From an uncultured Flavobacteriaceae bacterium (lineage in GTDB: Bacteria; Bacteroidota; Bacteroidia; Flavobacteriales; Flavobacteriaceae): a stretch of DNA of 61,771 nt. The DNA is taken from NCBI GenBank assembly GCA_905480425.1, contig CAJQQG010000060.1, positions 1-61,771 on the forward strand. The letters are read 5' to 3'. Numbering within the stretch: position 1 is the first letter of the stretch; every line of letters begins with the position of its first letter. A model generated the notes under the pieces. The model did no database searches and was not told the DNA's origin. It saw only the letters and a list, made by a program, of their open reading frames with translations. A program made the translations under genes and the position numbers. Shown one piece after another: positions 26,845 through 36,840 of the stretch.

Positions 26845-28989
26845 TTAGTTAACTTTCCCTTCTAACTGTAACATGAAAGTGTATTCTTTTGCTACATCTT
26901 TTAAGACATCAAATCTACCTGAAGCACCACTGTGGCCAGCCTCCATGTTAGTGTCTAAGAATAAAACAGTATTATCGGTTTTAAATGTTCTTAATTTGGC
27001 TACCCATTTTGCTGGCTCCCAATATTGCACTTGAGAATCATGAAATCCTGCAGTGACTAATAGATTTGGGTAGGCTTGTGCTTTAATATTGTCGTAAGGT
27101 GAATAAGACTTCATGTAATCGTAATATTCTTTGTTATTAGGATTTCCCCATTCATCATATTCTCCTGTAGTCAATGGTATGCTATCATCCAACATAGTAG
27201 TTAATACATCTACAAAAGGAACTGCTGCTATTACACTTTTATATAATTCTGGAGCTTCATTTACAATGACTCCCATTAAGAGTCCCCCTGCTGAACCTCC
27301 AACTGCATGAAGATGAGAAGCGCTAGTATAGTTTTCTTTAATTAAATATTTTGAGCAGTCTATAAAATCATTAAAAGTATTTTTCTTTTTAAATAATTTT
27401 CCATCCTCATACCATTGACGACCTAAATACTCACCGCCTCTAACATGTGCAATTCCGAAAATAAAGCCTCTGTTTAATAAGCTTAAGCGACTACTTGAAA
27501 AACTAGGGTCAACAGTTGAACCATAGGAACCATAGGAATATAAGAGAAATGGTGTTTGAGAACTGGGTTCAGTATCTTTATGATGCACTATAGAAATTGG
27601 AACTTCTAAACCATCTCGTGATGTTGACCATATGCGTTTTTCCAAATAATTATTTGGATCAAAATTTTGATCCATAATTTTACTTTGCTTAAGTAATGTT
27701 GAAGTTTTTTTAACCATATCATACTCAAAGAGACTACTTGGTGTAGTCAGTGATGTATAGCCATATCGTAATTTTATTGAATCAAAATTTGGATTATATC
27801 CACTATATAAATTATATGTTTCTCCTTTTATTGGTAAATAATAATCTTCTGTTCCATCCCATCGCATAATTCGTATTTGCGTTAAACCTCTGGTTCGTTC
27901 AGTTACAACCCAATATTCTTTAAAAATCTCAATGTCTTCTAGCAATACATCGTCACGATGTGCTAAAATTGTTTCCCATTGATCTATAGTAGTTTTTGAA
28001 GTAAGTGTTTTAGATAACTCAAAATTTAAAGCCTTGTTTTTATTGCTTAAAATGTAAAAGTGATCTTTAAAATGATCAATGCTATATTCAAGTCCACGTA
28101 TTCTTGTCTGAATAACTTGGAATGGACTAAGTGGCAAATCTGACTTTATAAATTGGATTTCAGTTGTAAGTGTGCTATATGACGAAATATATATGTATTC
28201 GGTTGATTTAGATTCGCTTACATACACTGAAAAAGTTTCATCTTTTTCATTAAAAACTAATACATTATCATTTTCAGGTTGCTTAATGTTATGTCTTAAA
28301 ATACTTTCAGAACGAAGTGTTTCTGGATTTTTATAAACATAAAAAAAATGTTCATTATCCGATGACCAAGCTGATCCACCTGTAGTGTTTTCTATTTTAG
28401 TTGGAAGAATTTGGCCACTATTTAAGTCCTTAACATAAATTGTGTATTTTCTTCGTGACTCTAAATCAACTCCATATACTACTTTTGAATTGTCAGGACT
28501 TACATTTAATCCTACTAAACGAAAATAATCATATTCTTTTGCCATTTTATTACAGTCAAAAATAATTTCTTCTTTAGCATCTAAAGACTTTTTTTTACGC
28601 GTATAGATGGGATATTGTTGTCCCTTTATAAAACGTATGATGTACCAGTAATCATTATAAAAATAAGGTACAGATTCGTCATCTTCTTTCATACGAGACT
28701 TTAACTCTTCAAATAAATTTTTTTCAAATGACTGTGAACTAGTTGTCATTTTTTTTAAATAATTATTTTCACGCTCAAGATAATCAACTACTTCAGGGTT
28801 ATCACGTTCTTTAAACCAGAAATAATCATCAATTCTCAAATCATTATGTTCTTTTAATTGAAAAGGGATTTTATCTGCAACAGGAGGTAATATATTTTTT
28901 TCAAAATTCATAGATGATTTTTTTTTACATGCCGTAAATGTGGTTACAAAAATCAAACTTGTAATTAATATATAGCTACGCATATCCAT
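26845..28989 (-). CDS. S9-family prolyl oligopeptidase/oligopeptidase B, lipoprotein
   Basis: A 714-residue serine peptidase. An N-terminal signal with lipobox (TTFTAC, Cys21, followed by lysines) makes it a periplasmic or outer-membrane lipoprotein. A beta-propeller (about 80-440) covers the C-terminal alpha/beta-hydrolase domain, with nucleophile serine in GGSAGGLLMG, the catalytic Asp in the VTAGFHDSQV region and His in EAGHSGASG. Oligopeptidase B-like members cut short peptides after basic residues, prolyl oligopeptidases after proline; the choice is open. A second ATG two codons in (28983) is equally possible. The start overlaps the end of the threonine aldolase gene by 14 bases. Confidence 0.9.
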   Translation of the reverse strand: MDMRSYILITSLIFVTTFTACKKKSSMNFEKNILPPVADKIPFQLKEHNDLRIDDYFWFKERDNPEVVDYLERENNYLKKMTTSSQSFEKNLFEELKSRMKEDDESVPYFYNDYWYIIRFIKGQQYPIYTRKKKSLDAKEEIIFDCNKMAKEYDYFRLVGLNVSPDNSKVVYGVDLESRRKYTIYVKDLNSGQILPTKIENTTGGSAWSSDNEHFFYVYKNPETLRSESILRHNIKQPENDNVLVFNEKDETFSVYVSESKSTEYIYISSYSTLTTEIQFIKSDLPLSPFQVIQTRIRGLEYSIDHFKDHFYILSNKNKALNFELSKTLTSKTTIDQWETILAHRDDVLLEDIEIFKEYWVVTERTRGLTQIRIMRWDGTEDYYLPIKGETYNLYSGYNPNFDSIKLRYGYTSLTTPSSLFEYDMVKKTSTLLKQSKIMDQNFDPNNYLEKRIWSTSRDGLEVPISIVHHKDTEPSSQTPFLLYSYGSYGSTVDPSFSSSRLSLLNRGFIFGIAHVRGGEYLGRQWYEDGKLFKKKNTFNDFIDCSKYLIKENYTSASHLHAVGGSAGGLLMGVIVNEAPELYKSVIAAVPFVDVLTTMLDDSIPLTTGEYDEWGNPNNKEYYDYMKSYSPYDNIKAQAYPNLLVTAGFHDSQVQYWEPAKWVAKLRTFKTDNTVLFLDTNMEAGHSGASGRFDVLKDVAKEYTFMLQLEGKVN

Positions 28990-30007
28990 TCATTTTTATT
29001 AAAGTTGTTAACACATAATCATGATGATTTTGTGTATAATCTCTATGAGTAACCATTCTTAATTTTCCTTTTCCCAAAGAAATTATATCAATTCCATTTT
29101 TATTTAAATCTTTTATAAATTCAGACTCTGAAATACCTTCAATTAGGGAGAATATTAAAATATTAGTTGTAATTGGTTCTACATTTTGAACATAGTTTCT
29201 CATTTGTAAAACATCACCTAACTCTTTGGCTTTTCTGTGGTCTTCTTTAAGATCATTTAGTTGATGATTAATGGCATAGATTCCTGCTGCTGCCAAATAT
29301 CCAACTTGACGCATACCACCTCCAAATATTTTTCTGTAACGAATTGCTTCTTTAATATGTCGCTTTGATCCCAATAACAATGATCCAACTGGACATCCTA
29401 AGCCTTTGCTCAAACAAACTGAAATCGTATCAAAAACCCTCCCAAAGTCAATTGGTGTTTCCTTTGTAACTTCTAAAGCATTCCAAAGTCTAGCTCCGTC
29501 TAAATGAAATGCTAAATTATGTAGGTCACATAACTCTTTAATAGCAATAATTTCATCAAAATCATATACAGCTCCTCCCCCTTTATTAGTAGTGTTTTCA
29601 AGACATACCAAGGTGGATTTTGGGCTGTGATAAAAGTCTGGAGGATTTATTACTTCTTTAATTTGAGCAGCAGTAATACGACCCCGATTTCCAGGAATTA
29701 ATCGACATGAAACTCCCGAATTAAAGCTTACCCCGCCTCCTTCATAGTTATAAACATGAGCATAATGATCACATATTAATTGATCCCCAGGTTGTGTATG
29801 AATTTTTATTGCTGTTTGATTGGTCATAGTCCCGGAAGGAAAAAACAAAGCATCCTCCATCCCAAAAAGAGTAGCTACTTTGTTTTCTAATTTGTTTACA
29901 GAAGGGTCTTCCTTAAAAACATCATCACCAACTTCTGCTGCAATCATAGCTTCAAGCATTTCCTTAGAAGGTTTTGTAACAGTATCACTTATTAAGTTGA
30001 CTTTCAT
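28976..30007 (-). CDS. Threonine aldolase-family (GntG-type) PLP enzyme
   Basis: A 343-residue fold-type I PLP enzyme. Segments such as LISDTVTKPSKEMLEAM, FFPSGTMTNQTAI, LHLDGARLWNA-like FHLDGARLWNA and the PLP-lysine motif SVCLSKGLGCPVGS place it with low-specificity L-threonine aldolases, which split threonine or allo-threonine to glycine and acetaldehyde. It is 33 bases from the upstream metalloprotease gene and overlaps the downstream peptidase by 14, so the three could be co-transcribed. The exact beta-hydroxy amino acid used is not known. Confidence 0.9.
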   Translation of the reverse strand: MKVNLISDTVTKPSKEMLEAMIAAEVGDDVFKEDPSVNKLENKVATLFGMEDALFFPSGTMTNQTAIKIHTQPGDQLICDHYAHVYNYEGGGVSFNSGVSCRLIPGNRGRITAAQIKEVINPPDFYHSPKSTLVCLENTTNKGGGAVYDFDEIIAIKELCDLHNLAFHLDGARLWNALEVTKETPIDFGRVFDTISVCLSKGLGCPVGSLLLGSKRHIKEAIRYRKIFGGGMRQVGYLAAAGIYAINHQLNDLKEDHRKAKELGDVLQMRNYVQNVEPITTNILIFSLIEGISESEFIKDLNKNGIDIISLGKGKLRMVTHRDYTQNHHDYVLTTLIKMNGYA

Positions 30008-30039
30008 TAGTTAAGATTAAATTTAAAAGATATTCAGTA

Positions 30040-32475
30040 TTAATAATCACATGAAAAAGAACCAATAGGTGAACCATCAGGAAGTCTTTTCGATGAGATT
30101 AGATTAAAACTAGAGGGATTATCAAAGTAATTTTGAATTTCCATTCGATAAAAATTTGAAAAATTTGCTTCTGACTGTCCGGCTAACCATCGATCCAATG
30201 CTTCCAATTGCTCATATACAGTTGCTTTTGTAATACTACTTGCCAAAGAGTTTTGCCCCAAGTGCATTAAATGTTTTAAAATAGAGCCCTTAACGATCTC
30301 ATTAAGTTGGTTTTCATGAGTATTACGGAGTGTCTTTTTGAAATGATTGTTAATCAATATATTCAATGTTTCTTTTAAGGATAGTTGATTCTTGTCAAAA
30401 CCAAATTGCATTACCAATCTATTTGCACGTTCTGGATGTAATAACATTCCAATAAGAGCATCACCCAAACTTGATGCAATTCCTAAATAGTCAAAAGTTA
30501 CACCCGTTTGTGATAAAAAGTTTTCACGAGTTCGAGGATTTGAAAAAGATCTTGGATGAAGTAATTTATTCAGATGTGATGGGATTTTTAATGCTTTAGG
30601 ATTTAAGGTATTTAAATACTCTAACAATGCATTACGTTGTTGTGTTGGACTAACAACTTTAACAGAGAAAGGAATTGGTCCCTTTATAGCATAATTATAA
30701 TCAACACCACCAATCATTTTCACAACAGCTTCAACTTGATAACGATGTAAAAGATACATTGGTACAAATAGATCTTCAAGATCACTATAAGGAGCACCAT
30801 CTTTAATGTGATTTAAAGATAATTGATTTAATGCTTTGGATCTAATTTGCATTAAAGCATTTAATTCATCTGTTGCGGAAGACCCATTATCCCACAAATG
30901 TGCTTTTGGATGTGCTCCACCTATTGGTCGTGCATCACTATCACTTATGAAAAGATGACCTTCTTTAAGAGAGTTTTCTAGCAGTAAATTTAATTCTTTT
31001 GATTCATCTATATCATCAGGAAAATCACTGTAAGCATATCCCACACTTACTTTATCCCAACTTCCTATTCCTGTTTCATATGCTTTTGAATAATTTATTT
31101 TATCATTTTCTAAGGTTAAATATGGATGTGGGTAATCCATTACAGAAGTACGTGATTTTGCACTTGCTGCAAAATTATGAGCAAAACCTAACGTATGTCC
31201 TATTTCGTGTGCAGATAATTGTCGAATTCTATCCAATGCTAATTCGAGAGCTGCATTTTCTTTATTATTAGTTGGATCAAATGGTGCCTCCGTGAGACCT
31301 AAGGCAATCATAAAATCTTGTCTTATCCTTAAACTTCCTAAACTTACATGGCCTTTTATTATTTCTCCAGTCCTAGGATCTGAAACGCTAGATCCATAAC
31401 TCCAGCCTCTAGTTGAACGATGCACCCATTGAATCACATTGTAACGAACATCCAATGGATCTGCATCATCTGGTAATATTTTTACCTGAAAAGCATCTTT
31501 ATATCCTATGCTTTCAAAGGCCTGATTCCACCATCCTCCACCTTCTATAAGAGCAGAACGAACTGGTTCTGGTGTTCCATTATCTAAATAGTAAATAATT
31601 GGCTCAATGGCTTCACTAATTTCTGCAGAAGGATCTTTCTTTTCCAAACGATGACGATAGATGTATCGCTTTTCGGTAGATTCATTTACAGGTGAAGAAT
31701 AGTCGTAAAAAGAAAAAGCATTAACACCTGATCGTGGATCGAATTTCCGTGTTTCATAATCAGAATCTGGTAACGCGACAAATGAGTGATGCTGATTCAC
31801 AGTAATTGCATTTGGAGTAGGTGTAACAGAACGTAACGAATTTCCAGGATCACTCCCAGTAAAGGTTAATAACATATCAAATTCAATGTTTAAAGGAAAT
31901 GCTTTAGTTCTATCTAAATATACTGCAGATCTATCTTTATCAATCTTAAAAGTTCCTTGCCTACGTAGCTTTAGTCTCTTACTAACACCATGAGCATCTT
32001 CTAATAAGAAAGGTGTTAAATTAATTATGTAGGATCCATTAATTCTTTCTTCAATTGGAAAACTATAAAGAACAGACTTTGCAAATGCCTCCTTAATAGA
32101 CCGTTTTTCTTGAGGATTATCTGAGGTAGATCGATATTTTAAATTAGGTTGAACCAGAAATAATTTATTCCCAGTTTTTGTAAAATAAACAATACGCTTA
32201 TTTCCCAATTGGCCACGATCCAATCCAATATCATTACTTCCAATTCCTTGACTTAAACTATTTACGTAAAGAAACTCTTGATCTAATTTATCTACTGATA
32301 AAAATAGTTGATCTTTTTGAGAATGATAATTAAAATTAAAAAAACCATTATACAGCTCTGTATTATCAAGTAGAGATGTATTAGTAAAATCTTTATTTTT
32401 ATTTACTTTTTTTTGAGCATTGAGTCCAAAAGAAAATATAAATAATACCACCATTGCAAGCTTAACTCTTGTCAT
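30040..32475 (-). CDS. Secreted zinc metalloprotease (DUF5117/DUF4953 type)
   Basis: An 811-residue exported protein with a signal peptide ending near FGLNAQ (about residue 20). The N-terminal DUF5118/DUF5117-like region (about 30-280) leads to a gluzincin/metzincin-like domain with HEIGHTLGFAHN: His423, Glu424, His427 and His433 form an HExxHxxGxxH zinc site. The C-terminal third is helical and completes the DUF4953 part. This architecture is common and poorly characterised in Bacteroidota; substrates are unknown. It has no T9SS-type C-terminal sorting domain, so a periplasmic location is more likely than release. Confidence 0.9.
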   Translation of the reverse strand: MTRVKLAMVVLFIFSFGLNAQKKVNKNKDFTNTSLLDNTELYNGFFNFNYHSQKDQLFLSVDKLDQEFLYVNSLSQGIGSNDIGLDRGQLGNKRIVYFTKTGNKLFLVQPNLKYRSTSDNPQEKRSIKEAFAKSVLYSFPIEERINGSYIINLTPFLLEDAHGVSKRLKLRRQGTFKIDKDRSAVYLDRTKAFPLNIEFDMLLTFTGSDPGNSLRSVTPTPNAITVNQHHSFVALPDSDYETRKFDPRSGVNAFSFYDYSSPVNESTEKRYIYRHRLEKKDPSAEISEAIEPIIYYLDNGTPEPVRSALIEGGGWWNQAFESIGYKDAFQVKILPDDADPLDVRYNVIQWVHRSTRGWSYGSSVSDPRTGEIIKGHVSLGSLRIRQDFMIALGLTEAPFDPTNNKENAALELALDRIRQLSAHEIGHTLGFAHNFAASAKSRTSVMDYPHPYLTLENDKINYSKAYETGIGSWDKVSVGYAYSDFPDDIDESKELNLLLENSLKEGHLFISDSDARPIGGAHPKAHLWDNGSSATDELNALMQIRSKALNQLSLNHIKDGAPYSDLEDLFVPMYLLHRYQVEAVVKMIGGVDYNYAIKGPIPFSVKVVSPTQQRNALLEYLNTLNPKALKIPSHLNKLLHPRSFSNPRTRENFLSQTGVTFDYLGIASSLGDALIGMLLHPERANRLVMQFGFDKNQLSLKETLNILINNHFKKTLRNTHENQLNEIVKGSILKHLMHLGQNSLASSITKATVYEQLEALDRWLAGQSEANFSNFYRMEIQNYFDNPSSFNLISSKRLPDGSPIGSFSCDY

Positions 32476-32575
32476 ATAAATATATTTAATGAATTTAAAA
32501 CTACTAAAAACAAATTAAAGAGAAGGATATCCCGTTTTTTTTTATCAACCAAAAAACATAATTAGAAATAATTAC

Positions 32576-34441
32576 TTAGCCTTCCATTTTTATAGAATAA
32601 TCTAACCATTGATTAGTTTTTTCCTCTAAAGTATTTTCCAACTCTTTTAATGCAATAGAAAGCTCTTTTATTTCTTCAGCACTGATTTTTTCATTTGCAA
32701 AACGATTTTGAAGAGACAACTTTTTAAGTTCTATTTTTTTTATATTATTTTCTAATTTTTTGAAAGATTGCTGGTCTTCATATGAAAATAAAGTCTTAGT
32801 TGATTCTTTTAATTTCCAATCTTTTTTTGTTTTTTTTTCTTCAATTAATTGGGTTGAATGAGCTTCTCCTTCATAGGCGCGATAATCAGAATAATTTCCT
32901 GGAAAATCTTCAATTATACCTTGTCCTTTTAGAATAAAAAGATGATCAACAATTTTATCCATAAAATAACGGTCATGGGATACTACCAATAAACAACCTG
33001 GAAAATCTAAAAGAAAATTCTCCAAAACATTGAGTGTAACAATATCTAAATCATTTGTAGGTTCATCAAGAATTAAAAAATTAGGATTCTGAATAAGAAT
33101 AGTACATAAATATAAGCGCTTACGCTCACCTCCACTGAGTTTTTCAACAAAGTCATACTGTTTTTTACGATCAAATAAAAAACGTTCTAATAGTTGCTGA
33201 GCAGATATTTTCTTGCCTTTTTTTAATGGAATAAACTCTCCGAATTCTTGAATAACTTCAATGACCTTTTGTCTTTCTTTAACTTTTATACCACTTTGAG
33301 TATAATAACCAAATTTCAATGTTTCACCACGAATGATTTTCCCTGAATCAGGTATAATCGCATCGGTAAGTAAATTTAAAAAAGTAGATTTACCAGTTCC
33401 GTTTTTACCTATAATACCAATACGATCATTTCTTTGAAAATTATAATTAAATTGATCTAAAATAACATTGCCTTTGAAGGCTTTCGAAACTTTATGCATT
33501 TCAATCATTTTAGAACCTAGACGTTCCATATTGATTTCTAATTGAACTTCATGATCATTTCTCCGTTGTTTAGTTTTTTCTTTTATAACTTTAAAATCAT
33601 CAATTCTAGATTTTGATTTGGTAGTTCGTGCTTTTGGTTGTCTTCGCATCCATTCCAATTCATTTGCAAAATGACGTTTAGTTTTATGAGCTGTAGTTTC
33701 CTCTTGAGAAATTCTTAAGGCTCGTTTTTCTAGATAATAAGAATAACTTCCTTTATAAGTATATAATTCTCCTTCGTCCAATTCAATAATTTCATTACAC
33801 ACTCGTTCCAAAAAATAACGGTCATGGGTAACCATAAGTAGGGTCGTTTTTTCTTTTATAAAGTAAGCTTCTAGCCACTCAATCATTTCCATATCCAAAT
33901 GATTAGTGGGTTCATCTAAAATTAAAAGGTCAGGCTTTTCAAGAAGAGATGTGCAAAGAGCAAGACGTTTTTTTTGCCCCCCTGAAAGAGTAGAAACTTT
34001 CATTTTTAAATCTCCTAATTTAAGTTTACTAAGCATCTGCTTATATTGAGTTTCAAAATCCCAAGCTACATGTTGGTCCATTGCCTCAAAAGCAATTTGA
34101 TATCCTTCAGAATCTTCTGGATTTAACAGCGCTTTTTCATACACAGCTATCACTTGAAGAATTTTGTTGTCTGAACCCAATATAGTCTCCTCCACTGTTA
34201 AATTAGGATTTAATTTTGGGTCTTGAGCTAGGTATGAAATATGAGTTCCTTTCCTAAAATTAACCTCTCCCGTATCTGAGGTGTCTTGTTGAGCAATGAT
34301 TTTTAATAAAGTCGTTTTACCGCTTCCATTTTTAGCTATGAAGGCGATTTTTTGTCCTTTACTAATTCCAAAGGAAATAGGTTCAAAAATAATACGTTCT
34401 CCATATGATTTTGAAACGCCTTCTACTGAAAGTAGATTCAT
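32576..34441 (-). CDS. ABC-F family ATPase (Uup-like)
   Basis: A 621-residue cytoplasmic protein with two ABC ATPase domains and no membrane part. The first Walker A is in AKNGSGKTTL and the first signature STLSGGQKKRLAL; the second pair is GKNGTGKSTF and EKLSGGERKRLYL. Both are followed by LILDEPTNHLD/LILDEPTNDLD. The inter-domain linker (about 235-300) is basic, as in ribosome-binding ABC-F factors, and a C-terminal coiled coil (about 555-615) resembles that of Uup. A role in translation or in resolving DNA branches is known for relatives. It is divergent from prfB. Confidence 0.92.
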   Translation of the reverse strand: MNLLSVEGVSKSYGERIIFEPISFGISKGQKIAFIAKNGSGKTTLLKIIAQQDTSDTGEVNFRKGTHISYLAQDPKLNPNLTVEETILGSDNKILQVIAVYEKALLNPEDSEGYQIAFEAMDQHVAWDFETQYKQMLSKLKLGDLKMKVSTLSGGQKKRLALCTSLLEKPDLLILDEPTNHLDMEMIEWLEAYFIKEKTTLLMVTHDRYFLERVCNEIIELDEGELYTYKGSYSYYLEKRALRISQEETTAHKTKRHFANELEWMRRQPKARTTKSKSRIDDFKVIKEKTKQRRNDHEVQLEINMERLGSKMIEMHKVSKAFKGNVILDQFNYNFQRNDRIGIIGKNGTGKSTFLNLLTDAIIPDSGKIIRGETLKFGYYTQSGIKVKERQKVIEVIQEFGEFIPLKKGKKISAQQLLERFLFDRKKQYDFVEKLSGGERKRLYLCTILIQNPNFLILDEPTNDLDIVTLNVLENFLLDFPGCLLVVSHDRYFMDKIVDHLFILKGQGIIEDFPGNYSDYRAYEGEAHSTQLIEEKKTKKDWKLKESTKTLFSYEDQQSFKKLENNIKKIELKKLSLQNRFANEKISAEEIKELSIALKELENTLEEKTNQWLDYSIKMEG

Positions 34442-34483
34442 ATATAATTTACTTTAATTTTTCATAAAAGTACGGATTAAGAT

Positions 34484-34513
34484 TTGGGGAATTGAAAATG
34501 TATATTAGATTTG
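34484..34513 (+). promoter_or_regulatory. Promoter of prfB (TTG-N19-TAnnTTTG)
   Basis: TTG (34484-34486), a 19-base spacer, then TAGATTTG (34506-34513). Both elements and the spacing fit the Bacteroidota primary sigma factor consensus. It predicts an unusually long leader here, about 65 bases before ATG 34587. Confidence 0.6.
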
Positions 34514-34586
34514 ATTTATTAAATAAAGAGTTAATTTAAACTAGTAAATAACAGATTTACTTATTTTTATAATTTAAATTAAACAT

Positions 34587-35688
34587 ATGATTTCAAACGA
34601 GCAATACAAACATATAATGGAACGCCTGATTGCCTTAAGGCAATATCTTTGACATTGATGCCAAAGATATTGAAATTAAAAACCAAGAAGAAAAAACTTT
34701 AGCTCCAGATTTTTGGAGTAATGCCTTAAAAGCGGAACTTCATATGAAAGGTTTAAGGAATCTCAAAAAATGGGTGACAGATTACAATAAAATTATTCAA
34801 GAATCTGAAGACCTTGAAGTACTCATGGAATTTGTTAAATCAGGAGAAGTTACTGGTAAGGAAGTTGAAGCTCAATATTATCATATCGAACAACTTTTAG
34901 AAGCAATTGAATTCAGAAACATGCTTTCCGATGAAGGAGATGATTTAAGTGCAGTACTTCAAATTACTGCTGGTGCAGGTGGGACTGAAAGTTGTGACTG
35001 GGCCGCCATGCTTATGCGTATGTATTTAATGTGGTCTGAAAAACAAGGATATAAAGTTAAAGAACTTAATCACCAAGCTGGTGAAGTTACTGGAATAAAA
35101 ACTGTGACTATAGAAATAGAAGGATCCTACGCTTTTGGATGGCTTAAAGGAGAAAACGGAGTGCACCGATTAGTTCGTATATCACCTTTTGATACAAATT
35201 CTAAACGCCACACATCATTTGCGTCCGTTTATGTTTATCCGCTTGTAGATGATAGTATTGAAATTATGATTAACCCTTCAGAGTATAGTTGGGAAACAAT
35301 GCGTTCTAGTGGTGCAGGAGGACAAAATGTTAATAAAGTAGAAACAGCCGTTCGTTTAAGACATCAACCAACAGGAATTGTTATTGAGAATTCTGAAACT
35401 CGTTCTCAATTAGAAAATAAAAATAAAGCAATGCAATTATTGCGCTCACAATTATATGAATTAGAGCTTCAGAAAAAATTAGCCGCAAGAGATGAAATTG
35501 AAGCCTCTAAGAAAAAAATTGAATGGGGATCTCAAATTAGAAATTATGTAATGCACCCCTATAAATTAGTAAAAGATGTTAGAACACAACATGAAGTTAC
35601 AGATGTTGATGCAATAATGAACGGGCAGATAGATCCGTTTTTAAAAGCTTATTTAATGAGTATGGGACAAAAAGATTTAGCCAAATAA
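34587..35688 (+). CDS. prfB: Peptide chain release factor 2, with programmed +1 frameshift
   Basis: Reads UGA and UAA stop codons and triggers release. The gene starts at ATG 34587. After 21 codons it meets an in-frame TGA (34650-34652), then continues in the +1 frame from GAC at 34651. Joined, the product is 366 residues, the normal RF2 length. The first frame encodes MISNEQYKHIMERLIALRQYL and the second continues DIDAKDIEIKNQEEKT. Release features are intact: SPF recognition tripeptide in RISPFDTNSKRH and GGQ in SSGAGGQNVNK. The frameshift is autoregulatory: low RF2 favours slippage at CTT TGA. It should not be annotated from the internal ATG 34744 or as a pseudogene. Confidence 0.95.
34637..34653 (+). 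promoter_or_regulatory. prfB: prfB +1 recoding site with weakened Shine-Dalgarno element
   Basis: AAGGCAATATCTTTGAC: slippery CTT, stop TGA and a following C are as in other bacteria. The usual AGGGGG three bases before CTT is reduced here to AAGG six bases before it. Confidence 0.85.
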
Positions 35689-35698
35689 TAGAGATAAA

Positions 35699-36313
35699 AT
35701 GAATATTAAAACTATAATATTTGATTTAGGAGGTGTTCTAATCGATTGGAATCCAGAATATTTATACCTAGATATTTTTGAAGGAGATCGCGTTAAAATG
35801 AATGCCTTTTTTGAACAAGTTTGCACTATGGATTGGAACGAAAACCAAGACGCAGGTTACCCGTTATCTAAAGCTACAGAGGACAGAATCGCATTATTTC
35901 CTGAATATGAAACATTAATAAAAATATATTATGGGCGATGGGAAGAAATGTTAGGAGAAGCTATTACAGGCTCTGTTCAAATTTTAAAAAAATTAATTAA
36001 TGATCCTAAGTTTAGAGTAGTCGCATTAACTAATTGGAGCGCTGAAACCTTTCCAGTTGCGCTTAAACGTTTTGATTTTTTACATTGGTTTGAAGGAATT
36101 GTAGTTTCTGGAACTGAAAAAACTAGAAAACCTTATCCAGAAATATATCAAATCACTTTAGATAGATTTAATATAGCTCCGTCTGAAACATTATTCATTG
36201 ATGATAATTTAAGAAACATTAAGGGTGCAGAAGCAATTGGTATAAATGGAATTCATTTTTCAACACCTGAAAAGCTTATAATAGATCTTAATAATTTTAA
36301 AATTAAATTATAA
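35699..36313 (+). CDS. HAD-family phosphatase (HAD-IA type)
   Basis: A 204-residue haloacid dehalogenase-like hydrolase with a small helical cap. Motif I is FDLGGVLIDWN with the nucleophile Asp9 and Asp... in the order DxG typical of sugar-phosphate phosphatases of the YihX type (residue after it is Gly, not Asp). Motif II is VALTNWSAE, motif III the Lys in TRKPYPEIY, motif IV FIDDNLRNI. YihX-like enzymes act on glucose-1-phosphate or similar substrates, but the substrate here is unknown. It begins 10 bases after prfB and is followed by a GNAT gene after 8. Confidence 0.88.
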   Translation: MNIKTIIFDLGGVLIDWNPEYLYLDIFEGDRVKMNAFFEQVCTMDWNENQDAGYPLSKATEDRIALFPEYETLIKIYYGRWEEMLGEAITGSVQILKKLINDPKFRVVALTNWSAETFPVALKRFDFLHWFEGIVVSGTEKTRKPYPEIYQITLDRFNIAPSETLFIDDNLRNIKGAEAIGINGIHFSTPEKLIIDLNNFKIKL

Positions 36314-36321
36314 GAAAAATA

Positions 36322-36840
36322 ATGTCTGTGACTTTAGATTTTATTAGTATTGAATCACTATCTAAATTAGTGAAGTTATCTGTTCAAACTTTTGAAGAAA
36401 CTTTTGGCCATAAAAACACTAAAGAAAATATGGCTTGGTATTTTAAAACAAAAATGAATTCTGAACAGCTAAAAAAAGAGTTGCTGCATCCAAATTCTGA
36501 TTTTTATTGGATTCTTTTTCGAAAAAAAATAATTGGGTATTTAAAATTAAATTTTAATGACGCACAAACTGAGGTTGTTAATCTCGGAGAATCTTTTGAA
36601 ATTGAGCGTATTTATATTTTAAGCAACTTTCAACAAAAAGGGTTCGGAAAAGATGTACTTTCAAAAGTAATATCATTAGGCAAAAACAAGGGATTCTCTT
36701 ATTTATGGCTTGGGGTATGGGAACAAAACGAAAATGCAATCGCATTTTATACCAAAAAAGGATTTGAGATTTTTAATAGGCATGTTTTTCAGTTGGGAAA
36801 TGACCCACAAACTGATTTATTAATGGGACTTAAAATCTAA
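36322..36840 (+). CDS. GNAT-family N-acetyltransferase
   Basis: A 172-residue acetyltransferase. The acetyl-CoA loop is in SNFQQKGFGKDVLSK (Q-x-x-G-x-G/A form), preceded by IERIYI and followed by YLWLGVWEQNENAIAFYTKKGF, a classic GNAT motif B. Members of this group acetylate polyamines, antibiotics or protein N-termini; the FEIFNRHVFQLG ending resembles the spermidine/PaiA-like branch, but that is a weak guess. It is on the prfB transcript and its 3' end overlaps the convergent dnaB gene by 4 bases. Confidence 0.88.
   Translation: MSVTLDFISIESLSKLVKLSVQTFEETFGHKNTKENMAWYFKTKMNSEQLKKELLHPNSDFYWILFRKKIIGYLKLNFNDAQTEVVNLGESFEIERIYILSNFQQKGFGKDVLSKVISLGKNKGFSYLWLGVWEQNENAIAFYTKKGFEIFNRHVFQLGNDPQTDLLMGLKI

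Noticed and set aside
34744-35688. prfB read as a shortened gene from ATG 34744, or as a frameshifted pseudogene
   Set aside because: The upstream frame from 34587 and the CTT-TGA-C site give a full-length RF2 by the known programmed +1 shift.
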